NCBI GenBank assembly: GCA_023266195.1
Contig: JAHFRP010000004.1
Span: 62,001-126,000 of the forward strand
Origin: Sulfuricella sp.
GTDB taxonomy: Bacteria > Pseudomonadota > Gammaproteobacteria > Burkholderiales > Sulfuricellaceae
Reading direction: 5' to 3'
Length of the DNA: 64,000 nt
Shown piece by piece: positions 16,211-25,901 of the stretch (position 1 is its first letter; each line of letters opens with the position of its first letter). Below the pieces are notes generated by a model. That model was not told the origin of the DNA and did no database searches. It worked only from the letters and a program-made list of their open reading frames with translations. A program made the position numbers and the translations under genes.

Positions 16211-16282
16211 TCCGAGGGCATTGTCGGTTCCGCTTCGCTTGAACCGACCTACGCCCTGTAGAGCGCAACCCCCGACCGCATC
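16211..16282. repeat. Short palindromic intergenic repeat
   Basis: GGCATTGTCGGTTCCGCTTCG and CTTGAACCGACC form a hairpin between the convergent siaC-like and gluQ genes. A fragment of the same sequence (AACCGACAATAG) occurs near 8705. Confidence 0.5.
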
Positions 16283-17230
16283 CTACGACTCGGCGGATAA
16301 CGCTATCGCCCGCCGCGCCGGCAGCCTGTCGGCGCGCCAGTGGGTTAGCGCCCACTCCCACAACGATTCAATCCCGGCGTCCCTCGATTCCGGCGGCGGT
16401 GTCTGGCCAAGAAACATCAGCACCGCGAACAGCGCGTCCGCCGGATCGCCCGCGCTCACCGCCGGCGCCAGGGTCTGCTTGCTGAGTTTTTCGCCCCGTT
16501 CGTTCACCGCCACCGGCAGATGCAGGTAGGCCGGGGTGGGCAGGCCGAGCAGGCGTTGCAGGGTGATCTGGCGCGGCGTGGAGTCGAGCAGATCGGCGCC
16601 GCGCACGACGTGAGTGACCGCTTGCTCGGCGTCGTCCACCACCACCGCGAGCTGATAAGCGAACAGGCCGTCGGCGCGGCGGATGACGAAATCGCCCACT
16701 TCCGCGGCCAGATTCTGGCCTACCCGCCCTTGCAAGCCATCGTCGAACTCGACCACGCCGGAATCGGTGCGAAGACGCACGGCGCGGGCGCTGCGCCCGG
16801 CCGGCAGGCCACCGCGGCAGGTGCCGGGATAGACCGGGCCGTCGATGCCGCCGAGGGCGGAATCGGCGATTTCCTTGCGGGTGCAGGCGCACGGGTACAC
16901 CGCGCCGAGTTTCTCCAGTTCGGCCAAGGCGGCGCGATAGGCTTCGTCGCGCGCGCTCTGCGCCAATACCGGGCCGTCCCAGTGCAGGCCGAACGCCTCC
17001 AGCGTGCGCAGGATGCCGTCCGCCGCGCCGGGCACGACGCGGGGCAAATCCAGATCTTCCATCCGCACCAGCCATTCGCCGCCGCGGCTGCGGGCTTCGA
17101 GAAAGCTGCCCACCGCCGCCAGCAGCGAGCCGAAATGCAGCGGCCCGGTCGGCGAAGGCGCGAAGCGGCCGCGATAAAGGGGAAGGGATTTTTCTGCCGG
17201 CATCTTGAAACTCATGGTGATCGAACCCAT
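16283..17230 (-). CDS. gluQ: Glutamyl-Q tRNA(Asp) synthetase
   Basis: GluQRS attaches glutamate to queuosine in tRNA(Asp). It is a 315-residue catalytic-core paralogue of GluRS without an anticodon-binding domain, as seen here. The HIGH-like motif is [16 protein letters not shown] and the KMSKS-like motif is [11 protein letters not shown]. Zinc-ligand candidates include CACTRKEI and GTCRGGL. Starts at 17230 or Met6 (17215) are both possible; the family core begins at YRGRFAPSP. Confidence 0.93.
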   Translation of the reverse strand: MGSITMSFKMPAEKSLPLYRGRFAPSPTGPLHFGSLLAAVGSFLEARSRGGEWLVRMEDLDLPRVVPGAADGILRTLEAFGLHWDGPVLAQSARDEAYRAALAELEKLGAVYPCACTRKEIADSALGGIDGPVYPGTCRGGLPAGRSARAVRLRTDSGVVEFDDGLQGRVGQNLAAEVGDFVIRRADGLFAYQLAVVVDDAEQAVTHVVRGADLLDSTPRQITLQRLLGLPTPAYLHLPVAVNERGEKLSKQTLAPAVSAGDPADALFAVLMFLGQTPPPESRDAGIESLWEWALTHWRADRLPARRAIALSAES

Positions 17231-17262
17231 CGAATCATAACAAACTAGCCACAGGAGGCACC

Positions 17263-17961
17263 ATGATCCTCATCCGCAAAGCCGCCGAGCGCGGCCACGC
17301 CGACCACGGCTGGCTGGACACCTGGCACACGTTCTCCTTCGCCGATTATTACGATCCCGCGCAGATGGGCTATTCCAGCCTGCGCGTGATCAACGACGAT
17401 ACCGTGGCACCGGGGGCCGGCTTCCCCACCCACCCCCACCGCGACATGGAAATCGTCACCTATGTCCTGTCCGGCGCGCTGGAACACAAGGACAGCATGG
17501 GCAACGGCACCGTCATCCGCCCCGGCGAAGTGCAGCGCATGAGCGCGGGCAGCGGCATCACCCACAGCGAATTCAACGCCTCGGCCACGGAGCCGGTGCA
17601 TCTGCTGCAAATCTGGATCGAAACCGCGAGGAAGGGCATCGCGCCGAGCTACGAGCAGAAATATTTCGGCGCCGAGGAAAAACTCGGCAGGCTGCGCCTG
17701 GTCGCCTCCCCCGACGGCAGCGACGGCTCCGTGACGATCCATCAGGACGCGAAGCTCTATGCCGCGCTGATCGACCGCGACCACGGCGCCGAAACCCGCC
17801 TGCCGGCCGGCCGCCGCGCCTGGCTCCAGGTGGCGCGGGGAACGGCGCGGCTCAACGGCATGGAACTCGCCGCCGGCGACGGCGCACGCATCGAGGGCGA
17901 AAGCACGCTCCATCTGGAATCGGACGGTTCCGCCGAAATCCTGTTGTTCGATCTGGCCTGA
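17263..17961 (+). CDS. Pirin family bicupin protein
   Basis: The 232-residue protein has the pirin signature: [11 protein letters not shown], then [25 protein letters not shown] with the His/His/Glu iron ligands, and SGITHSEFN. Some bacterial pirins (YhhW type) act as quercetinases; others are regulatory, so the substrate is open. AGGAGG precedes the ATG. It is divergent from gluQ, separated by only 32 bp. Confidence 0.92.
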   Translation: MILIRKAAERGHADHGWLDTWHTFSFADYYDPAQMGYSSLRVINDDTVAPGAGFPTHPHRDMEIVTYVLSGALEHKDSMGNGTVIRPGEVQRMSAGSGITHSEFNASATEPVHLLQIWIETARKGIAPSYEQKYFGAEEKLGRLRLVASPDGSDGSVTIHQDAKLYAALIDRDHGAETRLPAGRRAWLQVARGTARLNGMELAAGDGARIEGESTLHLESDGSAEILLFDLA

Positions 17962-17978
17962 GCGAAGAGACGATTCCG

Positions 17979-18033
17979 GTAGGGTGCGCCGCGCGCACCA
18001 TTTGACGCGAACGGTGCGCACGGCGCACCCTAC
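17979..18033. repeat. GTAGGGTGCGCCG palindrome
   Basis: GTAGGGTGCGCCG at the left faces CGGCGCACCCTAC at the right, with GCGCACC/GGTGCGC inner arms. A half copy occurs at about 10674-10697. It lies between the pirin and nitroreductase genes. Confidence 0.75.
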
Positions 18034-18104
18034 GGGGTATCGGGGAGGCGCCAAGCCAACCTCGCTTGTGACAAATAAAACCAATACCCAGAAAAGGAAC
18101 CTCC

Positions 18105-18713
18105 ATGCAGCACAAAACCGCCCAAACCCAGGCCGACATCCACGAACTCCTCGCCCGCCGCTGGAGCGGCCGCGCCTTCGACGCCAACCGGCCGGTCAGC
18201 CGCGAGCAGATCGTCTCCCTGCTGGAAGCGGCGCGCTGGGCGCCGTCCTGCTTCGGCGACGAGCCGTGGCGCTTCATCGTGTGGGACCGCAACAGCGACG
18301 AGGCGGCCTGGCGGAAGGCCTTCGCCTGCCTGGGCGAGTGGAACCAAAACTGGGTGAAGAATGCGCCGGTACTGCTGGTATCCACCGCCAACAGCCTGTT
18401 CCGCAAGAACGGCAAACCCAACCGCTGGGGCCAGTACGACACCGGCGCCGCCGCCGAGAACATCTGCCTCCAGGCCGTGGCGAGCGGCCTGATGGCGCAC
18501 CAGATGGGCGGCTTCGACGACGCCAGGGTGCGCGCCGAATTCGGCATCCCGAACGAATTCGCCATCATGGCGATGATCGCGGTCGGCTACCAGACCGAGG
18601 CCGACGTACTCGACGACGAGCTGAGGCAGGCGGAACTCGCGCCCAGGGAAAGAACCCCGCTGGGCACGCATTTCTTCGAGGGCGGCTGGGATGTGCCGGT
18701 GAAAACCGCGTAG
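18105..18713 (+). CDS. Nitroreductase family FMN protein
   Basis: The 202-residue protein shows the nitroreductase fold: ELLARRWSGRAFDANRPVS, LLEAARWAPSCFGDEPWRF (FMN-binding Arg and loop) and GAAAENICLQAVASGL. Members reduce nitro groups, quinones or flavins with NAD(P)H, so the natural substrate cannot be inferred. It is monocistronic by context, with repeat elements on both sides. Confidence 0.9.
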   Translation: MQHKTAQTQADIHELLARRWSGRAFDANRPVSREQIVSLLEAARWAPSCFGDEPWRFIVWDRNSDEAAWRKAFACLGEWNQNWVKNAPVLLVSTANSLFRKNGKPNRWGQYDTGAAAENICLQAVASGLMAHQMGGFDDARVRAEFGIPNEFAIMAMIAVGYQTEADVLDDELRQAELAPRERTPLGTHFFEGGWDVPVKTA

Positions 18714-19046
18714 CCGGAATGCGGCATGAAGTAGCGGCTTCCCCCTTTAACAAAGGGGGATTGAGGGGGATTTAACGATGGATGCTCTTTGGCGCATGTT
18801 CAAATCCCCCCTAGCCCCCCTTTTTCAAAGGGGGGAACCGGCTTTGCTCAGCATGACTAAACTGCCAAGACCCTACTAGTCAGTCAAGGTAAAACAAACG
18901 GAGGTGCGAGCTATTGTGGGTACGGCTTCAGCCGTACATGTCAGGCTGAAGCCTGACCCACAACACCCCTGAATCAAGTTGACTGACTACTACGATCTCT
19001 ATCGGCGTTTATCTGCGTTAATCGGCGGTTAAACAAGGTTTTCAGC
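18714..19046. repeat. 330-bp gap filled by three palindromic repeats
   Basis: No gene is present. 18739-18837 is a CCCCCTTT..AAAGGGGG element (family B). 18875-18993 is a second element: outer arms TAGTCAGTCAA / TTGACTGACTA enclose TTGTGGGTACGGCTTCAGCC and a complementary GGCTGAAGCCTGACCCACAA. 19001-19036 is a single arm of the TAATCGGCGGTTAA repeat found in full at 39625-39702. The putA ATG follows within 11 bp. Confidence 0.7.
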
Positions 19047-22000
19047 ATGAACCCAGCCCCTTCCCTCACCGCCCTGCGCGCCGCCGTCGGCGCGGCCCAC
19101 CTGACGGACGAAACCGCCTGCGTGGAACGGCTGCTGCGCGAGGCGCGGCTGGACGAGCCGCTGCAACGGCGAGTCGGCGGCGATGCCTTGCGGCTCGCGG
19201 CGTCGGCGCGGGCGCATCCGTCGTCCGCCCTGGCCGACGCGCTTCTTCACGAATACGACCTGTCTTCCGAGGAAGGCGTGCTGCTGATGTGCCTCGCCGA
19301 GGCGCTGCTGCGCATCCCCGACGCGGCCACCGCCGACCGCCTGATCCACGACAAGCTGGCGCAGGGACATTGGCTGCGCCACCTGGGCCACAGCCCTTCG
19401 GCGCTGGTCAACGCCTCCACCTGGGGGCTGCTGTTCACCGGCAAACTGGTCAAACTGCACGACGCCGGCGCGCTGCTGGAGCGCATGGCCGTGCGCATCG
19501 GCGAATCGGCGGCGCGGCTGGCGCTGAAACGGGCCATGAGCCTGCTCGCCGATCATTTCGTCTTCGCCCGCACCATCGAAGAAGCGCTGCAAACCACCCT
19601 GCACGACGAATACCGGACGAGCCGCTTTTCCTTCGACATGCTGGGCGAGGCCGCGCTCACCGCCGCCGACGCCGGGGAACATTTCGCGGCCTATGCCTGC
19701 GCCATCCGCGCCATCGCCATGACAACCGATGGCGGGCCGGACGCGCCGGGCATTTCGGTCAAGCTGTCCGCGCTGCACCCGCGCTTCGAGCACGCCCAGC
19801 GCGAGCGCGTGCTGGCGGAACTGGCGCCGCGTCTGGCGGAACTGGCGGAGCTCGCCGCCGCCGCGAACATCGGCCTGACGGTGGACGCGGAGGAAGCCGA
19901 CCGCCTGGAAATCACCCTGGACGTGTTCGAGGCGGCCTGCCGCCGCCTCCAGCCGACCGCCTGGAACGGGCTGGGGCTGGCCGTGCAGGCCTACCAGAAG
20001 CGCGCGCCGGCGGTGCTCGACTGGCTCGGCGCGCTGGCGCGGGAGCTCGGCGGCCCGCTGCCGGTGCGCCTGGTCAAAGGCGCCTACTGGGACAGCGAAA
20101 TCAAGCGCGCCCAGGTGCAGGGGCTGGCCGGCTATCCGGTGTACACCCGCAAGTCGGCCACCGACGTGTCCTACCTCGCCTGCGCCCGGCGCCTGCTCGC
20201 CCGCCCCGACCTGTTCGCCCCCATGTTCGCCACCCACAACGCCCATGCCGTCGCCTATGTGCAGGCGGTCGCGGGCGACGGCGGCAATTTCGAATTTCAG
20301 CGCCTGCACGGCATGGGCGCGGCGCTCTACGCGGAAATCGGCGCCCTCTCCCCTAACCCTCTCCCGCAAGCCCTAAAGGACTCCGATCCGCTACGGGCTA
20401 AAGCCCGTGCGGAGTCGTATGCGGGAGAGGGGGACGAGGGCTCGCTTCGCGAGTTTCATGTTACCCGCCCCTGCCGCATCTACGCGCCGGTGGGCGGCCA
20501 CCGCGAGCTGCTGCCCTACCTCGTCCGCCGCCTGCTGGAAAACGGCGCCAACACCTCGTTCATCAACCGGCTGGCCGACCCGGCCACGCCGCTCGCCGCC
20601 GTGGTTGCCGACCCCGTCGCGACGCTGGCCTCCCATCCCGCCAAGCCCAACCCGCGCTTTCCGCTGCCGGCCGCACTCTACGGCGACGAACGGCGCAATT
20701 CGGCGGGCCTGTCGCTGGCCGATCCGGCCGCGCTGGCCGCTCTCGCCGAGGGCATGGACCTGGCCTGGGCGCGGGAATGGCTGGCCGCGCCGGTGGTGGG
20801 CGGAAAGACCGTGGCGGGCGAGCCGCGCCGCATCGCCGACCCGTCCGACCGCCGCCGCAGCGCCGGCAGCGTGATCGAGGCGGACGAAGCCGCGCTGGAA
20901 CGGGCGCTGGCGCTGGCCGCCGCGGCGGCACCGGGCTGGGATGCCGCTCCCGCCGAAACCCGCGCGGCCTGCCTCGACCGCGCCGCCGACCTGTTCGAGG
21001 CGCACCGCACCGAGCTGATGGCGCTGTGCGTGCGCGAGGGCGGCAAATGCATTCCCGACGCCCTGGCCGAAGTACGCGAGGCCGTCGATTACTGCCGCTA
21101 CTACGCCCACCTCGCGCGGCGCGATTTCGCCGCGCCGCAAGTGCTGTCGGGCCCGGCGGGAGAACTCGACACGCTCGCGCTGCACGGCCGGGGCGTGTTC
21201 GCCTGCATCAGCCCGTGGAATTTTCCGCTGGCGATTTTCGTCGGCCAGGTTGCGGCGGCGCTGGCGGCCGGCAACGCGGCCGTCGCCAAGCCGGCCAGCC
21301 GGACGCCGCTGGTCGCCGCGCTCGCCGTGCGCCTGCTGCACCAGGCCGGCATTCCTGCCGATGTCCTGCATTTCCTGCCGGGCGCGGGCGGCACGCTGGG
21401 GCTCGCGCTGGCGGCCGATGCGCGCGTCGCCGGCGTGGCCTTTACCGGTTCGACGGAAACGGCTCACCGCATCCAGCTCGCCCTGGCGGCGCGGCCGGGG
21501 CCTATCGTGCCGTTCATCGCCGAGACCGGCGGGCAGAACGCCCTGATCGCCGACAGCTCCGCCCTGCCCGAGCAGTTGGTGAACGATGCCGTCCAGTCCG
21601 CCTTCAACAGCGCCGGCCAGCGCTGCTCGGCGCTCAGGGTGCTGTTCGTGCAGGAGGAGATCGCCCCGCGCATCATTGAACTGCTGGCCGGCGCGATGGC
21701 CGAGCTCCGCGTGGGCGACCCGGCGCGGCTTGCCACCGACGTCGGCCCGGTGATCGACGAAAACGCGCTCGCCGTGCTGGAACGGCATGTCGGATTTCTG
21801 GAAACGCATGGCCGCCTGATCGGCCGCGCGCCGCTGCCCGCCGGGACCGAACAGGGCTGCTTCTTCGCCCCGCGCGCCTATGAAATCCCCGATCTCGCCC
21901 TGCTCGAACGCGAGGTGTTCGGGCCGATCCTGCACGTCGTGCGCTACCGCGCCGATCGGCTCGACCAGGTCGCCGCCGCCGTCAACCGCACCGGCTACGG

Positions 22001-22265
22001 CCTGACCTGCGGCATCCACAGCCGCATCGGCGAGACCGTCGATTTTCTCCAAAGCCGGCTCCGCGTCGGCAACCTCTACGTCAACCGCAACCTGATCGGC
22101 GCCGTCGTCGGGGTCCAGCCGTTCGGCGGCGAAGGGCTGTCCGGCACCGGCCCCAAAGCGGGCGGGCCAAATTATTTACAGCGTTTCGCGCTGGAGCGGG
22201 CGGTGGCGGTCAACACCGCCGCCGTGGGCGGCAACGCGTCGCTGTTGTCGGGCGGGGAAGACTGA
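19047..22265 (+). CDS. putA: Bifunctional proline dehydrogenase / P5C dehydrogenase
   Basis: PutA oxidises proline to glutamate in two steps, FAD-dependent then NAD-dependent. Residues ~120-430 are the PRODH barrel (SVKLSALHPRFEH, RLVKGAYWDSEIKRAQ). Residues ~545-1060 are the aldehyde dehydrogenase, with ISPWNFPLAIFVGQ, the Glu in PFIAETGGQNALI and the Cys in SAGQRCSALRV. There is no N-terminal RHH repressor domain. Between GAALYAEIGA and RPCRIYAPVG there are about 39 residues not expected in PutA (LSPNPLPQAL to LREFHV), encoded by an inverted copy of repeat family A. The frame stays open and both domains look intact. Confidence 0.92.
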   Translation: MNPAPSLTALRAAVGAAHLTDETACVERLLREARLDEPLQRRVGGDALRLAASARAHPSSALADALLHEYDLSSEEGVLLMCLAEALLRIPDAATADRLIHDKLAQGHWLRHLGHSPSALVNASTWGLLFTGKLVKLHDAGALLERMAVRIGESAARLALKRAMSLLADHFVFARTIEEALQTTLHDEYRTSRFSFDMLGEAALTAADAGEHFAAYACAIRAIAMTTDGGPDAPGISVKLSALHPRFEHAQRERVLAELAPRLAELAELAAAANIGLTVDAEEADRLEITLDVFEAACRRLQPTAWNGLGLAVQAYQKRAPAVLDWLGALARELGGPLPVRLVKGAYWDSEIKRAQVQGLAGYPVYTRKSATDVSYLACARRLLARPDLFAPMFATHNAHAVAYVQAVAGDGGNFEFQRLHGMGAALYAEIGALSPNPLPQALKDSDPLRAKARAESYAGEGDEGSLREFHVTRPCRIYAPVGGHRELLPYLVRRLLENGANTSFINRLADPATPLAAVVADPVATLASHPAKPNPRFPLPAALYGDERRNSAGLSLADPAALAALAEGMDLAWAREWLAAPVVGGKTVAGEPRRIADPSDRRRSAGSVIEADEAALERALALAAAAAPGWDAAPAETRAACLDRAADLFEAHRTELMALCVREGGKCIPDALAEVREAVDYCRYYAHLARRDFAAPQVLSGPAGELDTLALHGRGVFACISPWNFPLAIFVGQVAAALAAGNAAVAKPASRTPLVAALAVRLLHQAGIPADVLHFLPGAGGTLGLALAADARVAGVAFTGSTETAHRIQLALAARPGPIVPFIAETGGQNALIADSSALPEQLVNDAVQSAFNSAGQRCSALRVLFVQEEIAPRIIELLAGAMAELRVGDPARLATDVGPVIDENALAVLERHVGFLETHGRLIGRAPLPAGTEQGCFFAPRAYEIPDLALLEREVFGPILHVVRYRADRLDQVAAAVNRTGYGLTCGIHSRIGETVDFLQSRLRVGNLYVNRNLIGAVVGVQPFGGEGLSGTGPKAGGPNYLQRFALERAVAVNTAAVGGNASLLSGGED
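20345..20463. repeat. Repeat family A inserted inside putA
   Basis: Read on the minus strand this is ATGAAACTCGCGAAGCGAG, CTCGTCCCCCTCTCCCGC, a nested palindrome with ACGGGCTTTAGCCCGT between CGACTCCG and CGGAGTC, then GGGAGAGGGTTAGGGGAGAGG. It matches the copy at 15128 except for the nested insert. It is translated in the putA frame. Confidence 0.85.
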
Positions 22266-22400
22266 ATTCGGGAGAAATGGCCGGCACGGCTCAACCTTTT
22301 TTCGGACTGAACCGTCTGCGCGGCAAACGGTCACAGAAAGGCGTAATGAATGCGTGTCATTTTGATATGATAAACGACGCCAATAACCGATAGCGAAACC

Positions 22401-24821
22401 ATGTCCCCAAGCCTTTCCCCCGCCCGGCGGAAAACCATCAACCAGCGCACCGGATGGGTTGCCCTGTTGTGGACGCTGGCGGTGGGAGCGTCGCTCGCCT
22501 GGAACATCCACCAGGAAAACGCCAAGGTGATGGGGCTCGCCATGGCGGAGGCCAAGGCCAACCTCGACCGCGACCTCGCTTTCCGCCTCTGGGCGACCAG
22601 CCGCGGCGGCCTCTACGCCCTGGTGGGCGGCAAGGTGCAGCCCACCCCCTTCCTCGCCCACATCGCCAACCGCGACCTCACCGCCACCACCGGCGAAAAG
22701 CTCACCCTGATGAACCCGGCCACCATGCTGCGCCAGATGATGGAGGAGTTCAGCGAACTCTACGGCGTCAAGGCACGCATCACCGGGCTGAAAGTGCTCA
22801 ACCCGGCCAACCGGCCGGACGAGTGGGAAAAACAGGCGCTGTTCGCTTTCGAAAGAGGCGAGAAGGAAGCCGTCGCGGTCATGCGGGTCAACGGCGAGCC
22901 CCTCCTGCGCGTGATGCGGCCGATGATCATGGAACACGGCTGCCTGCAGTGCCACGCCTGGACGAAAATCCCGGTAGGCGGCATCCGCGGTGCGACGGGC
23001 GTTTCCGTGCCCCTCAAGCAGTATTTTCGGATCCGGCAGGAGGCGATCGAGAATTTGAGCCTCACCCACGGCGGCATCTGGCTGCTGGGACTGGTCGCAG
23101 CCGGTTTCGTGTCCCTGCGCGCCCGGCGCCAGTCGGCGGAGCAGGAACAGGCCGACGGGAAAGTGCGCAAACTGTCGCGCGCCGTGGAATACAGCCCCAA
23201 CGCGGTGATCATCACCGACCTCAAGGGCAATATCGAATACGTCAACCCCAAGTTCACCGAGATCAACGGCTACGAAGCCGAGGAAGTGGTCGGAAAAAAC
23301 CCGCGCCTGCTCGCCTCGGGAGAAACGCCGCGCGAGCTGTACCGGGAAATGTGGAGCATGCTGCTTTCCGATGCGGAATGGCGCGGCGAATTCAGGAACC
23401 GCCGCAAGAGCGGGGAGCTGTACTGGTGCCTCGAATCGATTTCGCCGGTGAAGAACGAGCGCGGCGCCGTCACCCATTTCGTCGGCCTGATGGAGGACGT
23501 CAGCGAACGCAAGCTGGCGGAATCCACCATCCGCCGGCTGGCCTTCTACGATCCGCTCACCGACCTGCCCAACCGCCGCCTGCTGCGGGAGCGGCTGGAG
23601 CGCGCCGTCATCTGGAGCCGGCGCGAAGAAAGCCTGGCCGCTTTGCTCTACATCGACCTCGACCGCTTCAAGACGGTCAACGACACCCTCGGCCACGGCA
23701 TCGGCGACGCGCTGCTCAAGGCGGTGTCGGTCCGCCTGGCCCACTGCGTGCGCGAGGAGGACACCATCGCCCGCCTCGGCGGCGACGAGTTCGCCGTCGT
23801 TCTCGGCAATGTCCACGGCAGCGAGGAAGCCGCCACCGTGGCGGAAAAAATCATCGAGATCATGGAGGCGCCCTTCCCGCTCGGCGGGCACGAAGTGTTC
23901 GCCAGCGCCAGCATCGGCATCAGCCTCTACCCGACCGACAGCACCGACCTCGACACCCTGCTGAAGAATGCCGATATCGCCCTGTACCAGGCGAAAGACC
24001 TGGGCCGGAACACGTTCCAGTTCTATTCGGAAAGCGTCAACACCTTGGCGATGGAGCGGCTGGAGCTGGAAATCGGCCTGCGCAAGGCGGTGGAACGCGG
24101 CGAACTGTACCTGGAATACCAGCCCCAGCTCGACCTCGCCGGCGGCAAAATCTTCGGCCTGGAAGCCCTGGCGCGCTGGCGCCATCCGGCCATGGGCCAG
24201 ATCCCGCCGAGCCGGTTCATCCCGCTGGCGGAAGAAACCCGGCTCATCGTCCCGATCGGCGAATGGCTGCTGCGAGCCGCCTGCAACCAGCTTCGGGCGT
24301 GGCACGACGCCGGATTCGACCATCTGTCGGTGTCGGTCAACCTGTCGGCGGTGCAGTTCCGCCAGCAGGGTTTGCTGGATACCGTCACCCGCGCGCTGGC
24401 CGAGGCCGGCATCCCGCCCGGCAAGCTGGAGCTCGAAATCACCGAAAGCGTGCTGATGGGCGACACCGAAGGAACCATCGCCACTCTCAACGGCCTGAGC
24501 AACCTGGGCGTACGCCTGTCGATCGACGATTTCGGCACCGGCTATTCCTCGCTCGGCTATCTCAAGCGCTTCCCGGTGAGCACGCTGAAGATCGACCGCT
24601 CTTTCGTGAACGACATCACCGTGAACCCGGACGACAGGACCATCGCCGAAGCGGTGATCGCCCTGGCGAGCAGCCTCAAGCTATGGGTGATCGCCGAGGG
24701 CGTGGAAAACCAGGCACAGCTCGACATCCTCAAAGAGCTCCACTGCAACGGCATCCAGGGCTATTTCATCAGCCGGCCGATGGCGGCAAGCAAGGTGACG
24801 GCGTTCATGGTGGAACGGTGA
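22401..24821 (+). CDS. Haem-c (DUF3365) PAS-GGDEF-EAL membrane protein
   Basis: The 806-residue protein has a membrane segment at about residues 18-36, then a periplasmic DUF3365-type region with a haem c motif HGCLQCHAW (Cys181, Cys184, His185), and a second membrane segment near 222-240. A PAS domain follows ([18 protein letters not shown]). The GGDEF domain has an intact [11 protein letters not shown] and the EAL domain has GLEALARW with [16 protein letters not shown], so both synthesis and hydrolysis of c-di-GMP are possible. The covalent haem suggests redox or gas sensing. It is 137 bp upstream of the hydrogenase genes, same strand. Confidence 0.9.
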   Translation: MSPSLSPARRKTINQRTGWVALLWTLAVGASLAWNIHQENAKVMGLAMAEAKANLDRDLAFRLWATSRGGLYALVGGKVQPTPFLAHIANRDLTATTGEKLTLMNPATMLRQMMEEFSELYGVKARITGLKVLNPANRPDEWEKQALFAFERGEKEAVAVMRVNGEPLLRVMRPMIMEHGCLQCHAWTKIPVGGIRGATGVSVPLKQYFRIRQEAIENLSLTHGGIWLLGLVAAGFVSLRARRQSAEQEQADGKVRKLSRAVEYSPNAVIITDLKGNIEYVNPKFTEINGYEAEEVVGKNPRLLASGETPRELYREMWSMLLSDAEWRGEFRNRRKSGELYWCLESISPVKNERGAVTHFVGLMEDVSERKLAESTIRRLAFYDPLTDLPNRRLLRERLERAVIWSRREESLAALLYIDLDRFKTVNDTLGHGIGDALLKAVSVRLAHCVREEDTIARLGGDEFAVVLGNVHGSEEAATVAEKIIEIMEAPFPLGGHEVFASASIGISLYPTDSTDLDTLLKNADIALYQAKDLGRNTFQFYSESVNTLAMERLELEIGLRKAVERGELYLEYQPQLDLAGGKIFGLEALARWRHPAMGQIPPSRFIPLAEETRLIVPIGEWLLRAACNQLRAWHDAGFDHLSVSVNLSAVQFRQQGLLDTVTRALAEAGIPPGKLELEITESVLMGDTEGTIATLNGLSNLGVRLSIDDFGTGYSSLGYLKRFPVSTLKIDRSFVNDITVNPDDRTIAEAVIALASSLKLWVIAEGVENQAQLDILKELHCNGIQGYFISRPMAASKVTAFMVER

Positions 24822-24958
24822 GAACTCGCTTACCTTTCCAGTAGCCAAGCAACTCGATTCGCCGTGCTGTTCAACCTGGCTCGCGCCGCTATTGACGCGA
24901 CATGCCGAATGGGTTCTACTGCCGGAGACGGCCTTTAGACGAACCTGAGGAGCGGCGA

Positions 24959-25900
24959 ATGGCGACATTGTTCTGGTTGCAGACCGGGGCCTGCGGCGGC
25001 GATTCCCTGTCCATCCTGGGGGCGGACAGCCCCAGCCTGGAAACCCTGATTGCGGTTCAGGGCGTGGAACTCCTGTGGCACCCTTCCCTCTCGCACGCCC
25101 CCGCACGCCGCTTCGACGAGCTGGTGAGCCGCATCGAGAGCGGCGAACAGGCGCTCGACATCCTGTGCGTGGAGGGCAGCATCGTCACCGCGCCGCGCGG
25201 CACCGGGCTTTACGACAGCCATCACGGCCGGGCCAAGATGGCCATCGCGCGAGCCCTCGCCGAGCGCGCCGGAGCGGTGGTGGCGATGGGCACCTGCGCC
25301 GCGTTCGGCGGCGTGCACGCCGCCCCGCCCAATCCGGGCGACTGCGTCGGCCTGCAATTCCTGCGCACCGATCCGGGCGGGCTGCTGGGTGCGGACTGGC
25401 GCTCGCGGCGCGGCCTGCCGGTGGTCAACGTCGCCGGCTGCCCGGCCCATCCCCACGCCATGACCCAGACCCTGGCCTGGCTGGCCACCGGCCTGCCGCT
25501 GCCGCTGGACGAGCTCAACCGCCCCGAGCCCTTCTTCAACACCCTGGTGCACCAGGGCTGCACCCGCAACGAATACCACGAGTACGACGTCGAGGAGACC
25601 GAACTGGGCGGACGGGGATGCCTGTTCTTCAACCTCGGCTGCCAGGGCCCCATGACTTCCGCCATCTGCAACACCGACCTGTGGAACGGGCGCTCCAGCA
25701 AGACGCGCGCCGGCGTGCCGTGCTTCGGCTGCACCTCGCCGGACTTTCCGCGCGAGGAAGACCTGTTCCGCACCGAAAAGATCGGCAGCGTGCCGGTGCG
25801 CCTGCCGCTGGGGGTGGAGCGCGCCCGCTACATGGCCTACAAGAATCTGGCCCGCGCAGCCGCCCCGGAACGGCTGCGCAAGAAGAAGATGGAGACCTGA
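24959..25900 (+). CDS. [NiFe] hydrogenase small subunit, cytosolic, Asp-ligand variant
   Basis: The ATG at 24959 follows GAGGAG and gives 313 residues starting MATLFWLQTGACGGDSLSIL. There is no Tat signal, so the enzyme should be cytosolic. Iron-sulfur ligands: proximal Cys12, Cys113 (MGTCAAFGG) and Cys161 (AGCPAHP), with Asp15 where most small subunits have the second Cys. The distal set is His198/Cys201/Cys221/Cys228 and the medial set Cys237/Cys255/Cys258. An Asp ligand is established for actinobacterial-type (group 1h) oxygen-insensitive enzymes. The cytosolic form and neighbours point instead to a sensory (group 2-like) role. The group needs phylogeny. Confidence 0.9.
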   Translation: MATLFWLQTGACGGDSLSILGADSPSLETLIAVQGVELLWHPSLSHAPARRFDELVSRIESGEQALDILCVEGSIVTAPRGTGLYDSHHGRAKMAIARALAERAGAVVAMGTCAAFGGVHAAPPNPGDCVGLQFLRTDPGGLLGADWRSRRGLPVVNVAGCPAHPHAMTQTLAWLATGLPLPLDELNRPEPFFNTLVHQGCTRNEYHEYDVEETELGGRGCLFFNLGCQGPMTSAICNTDLWNGRSSKTRAGVPCFGCTSPDFPREEDLFRTEKIGSVPVRLPLGVERARYMAYKNLARAAAPERLRKKKMET

Positions 25901-25901
25901 C

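Noticed and set aside
22176-24323. 715-residue minus-strand ORF
   Set aside because: Antisense to the GGDEF-EAL protein; composition typical of shadow frames.
24870-24900. Sigma-54 promoter upstream of the hydrogenase (TGGCTCGCGCCGC)
   Set aside because: Spacing between the GG and GC elements is two bases short of the consensus.
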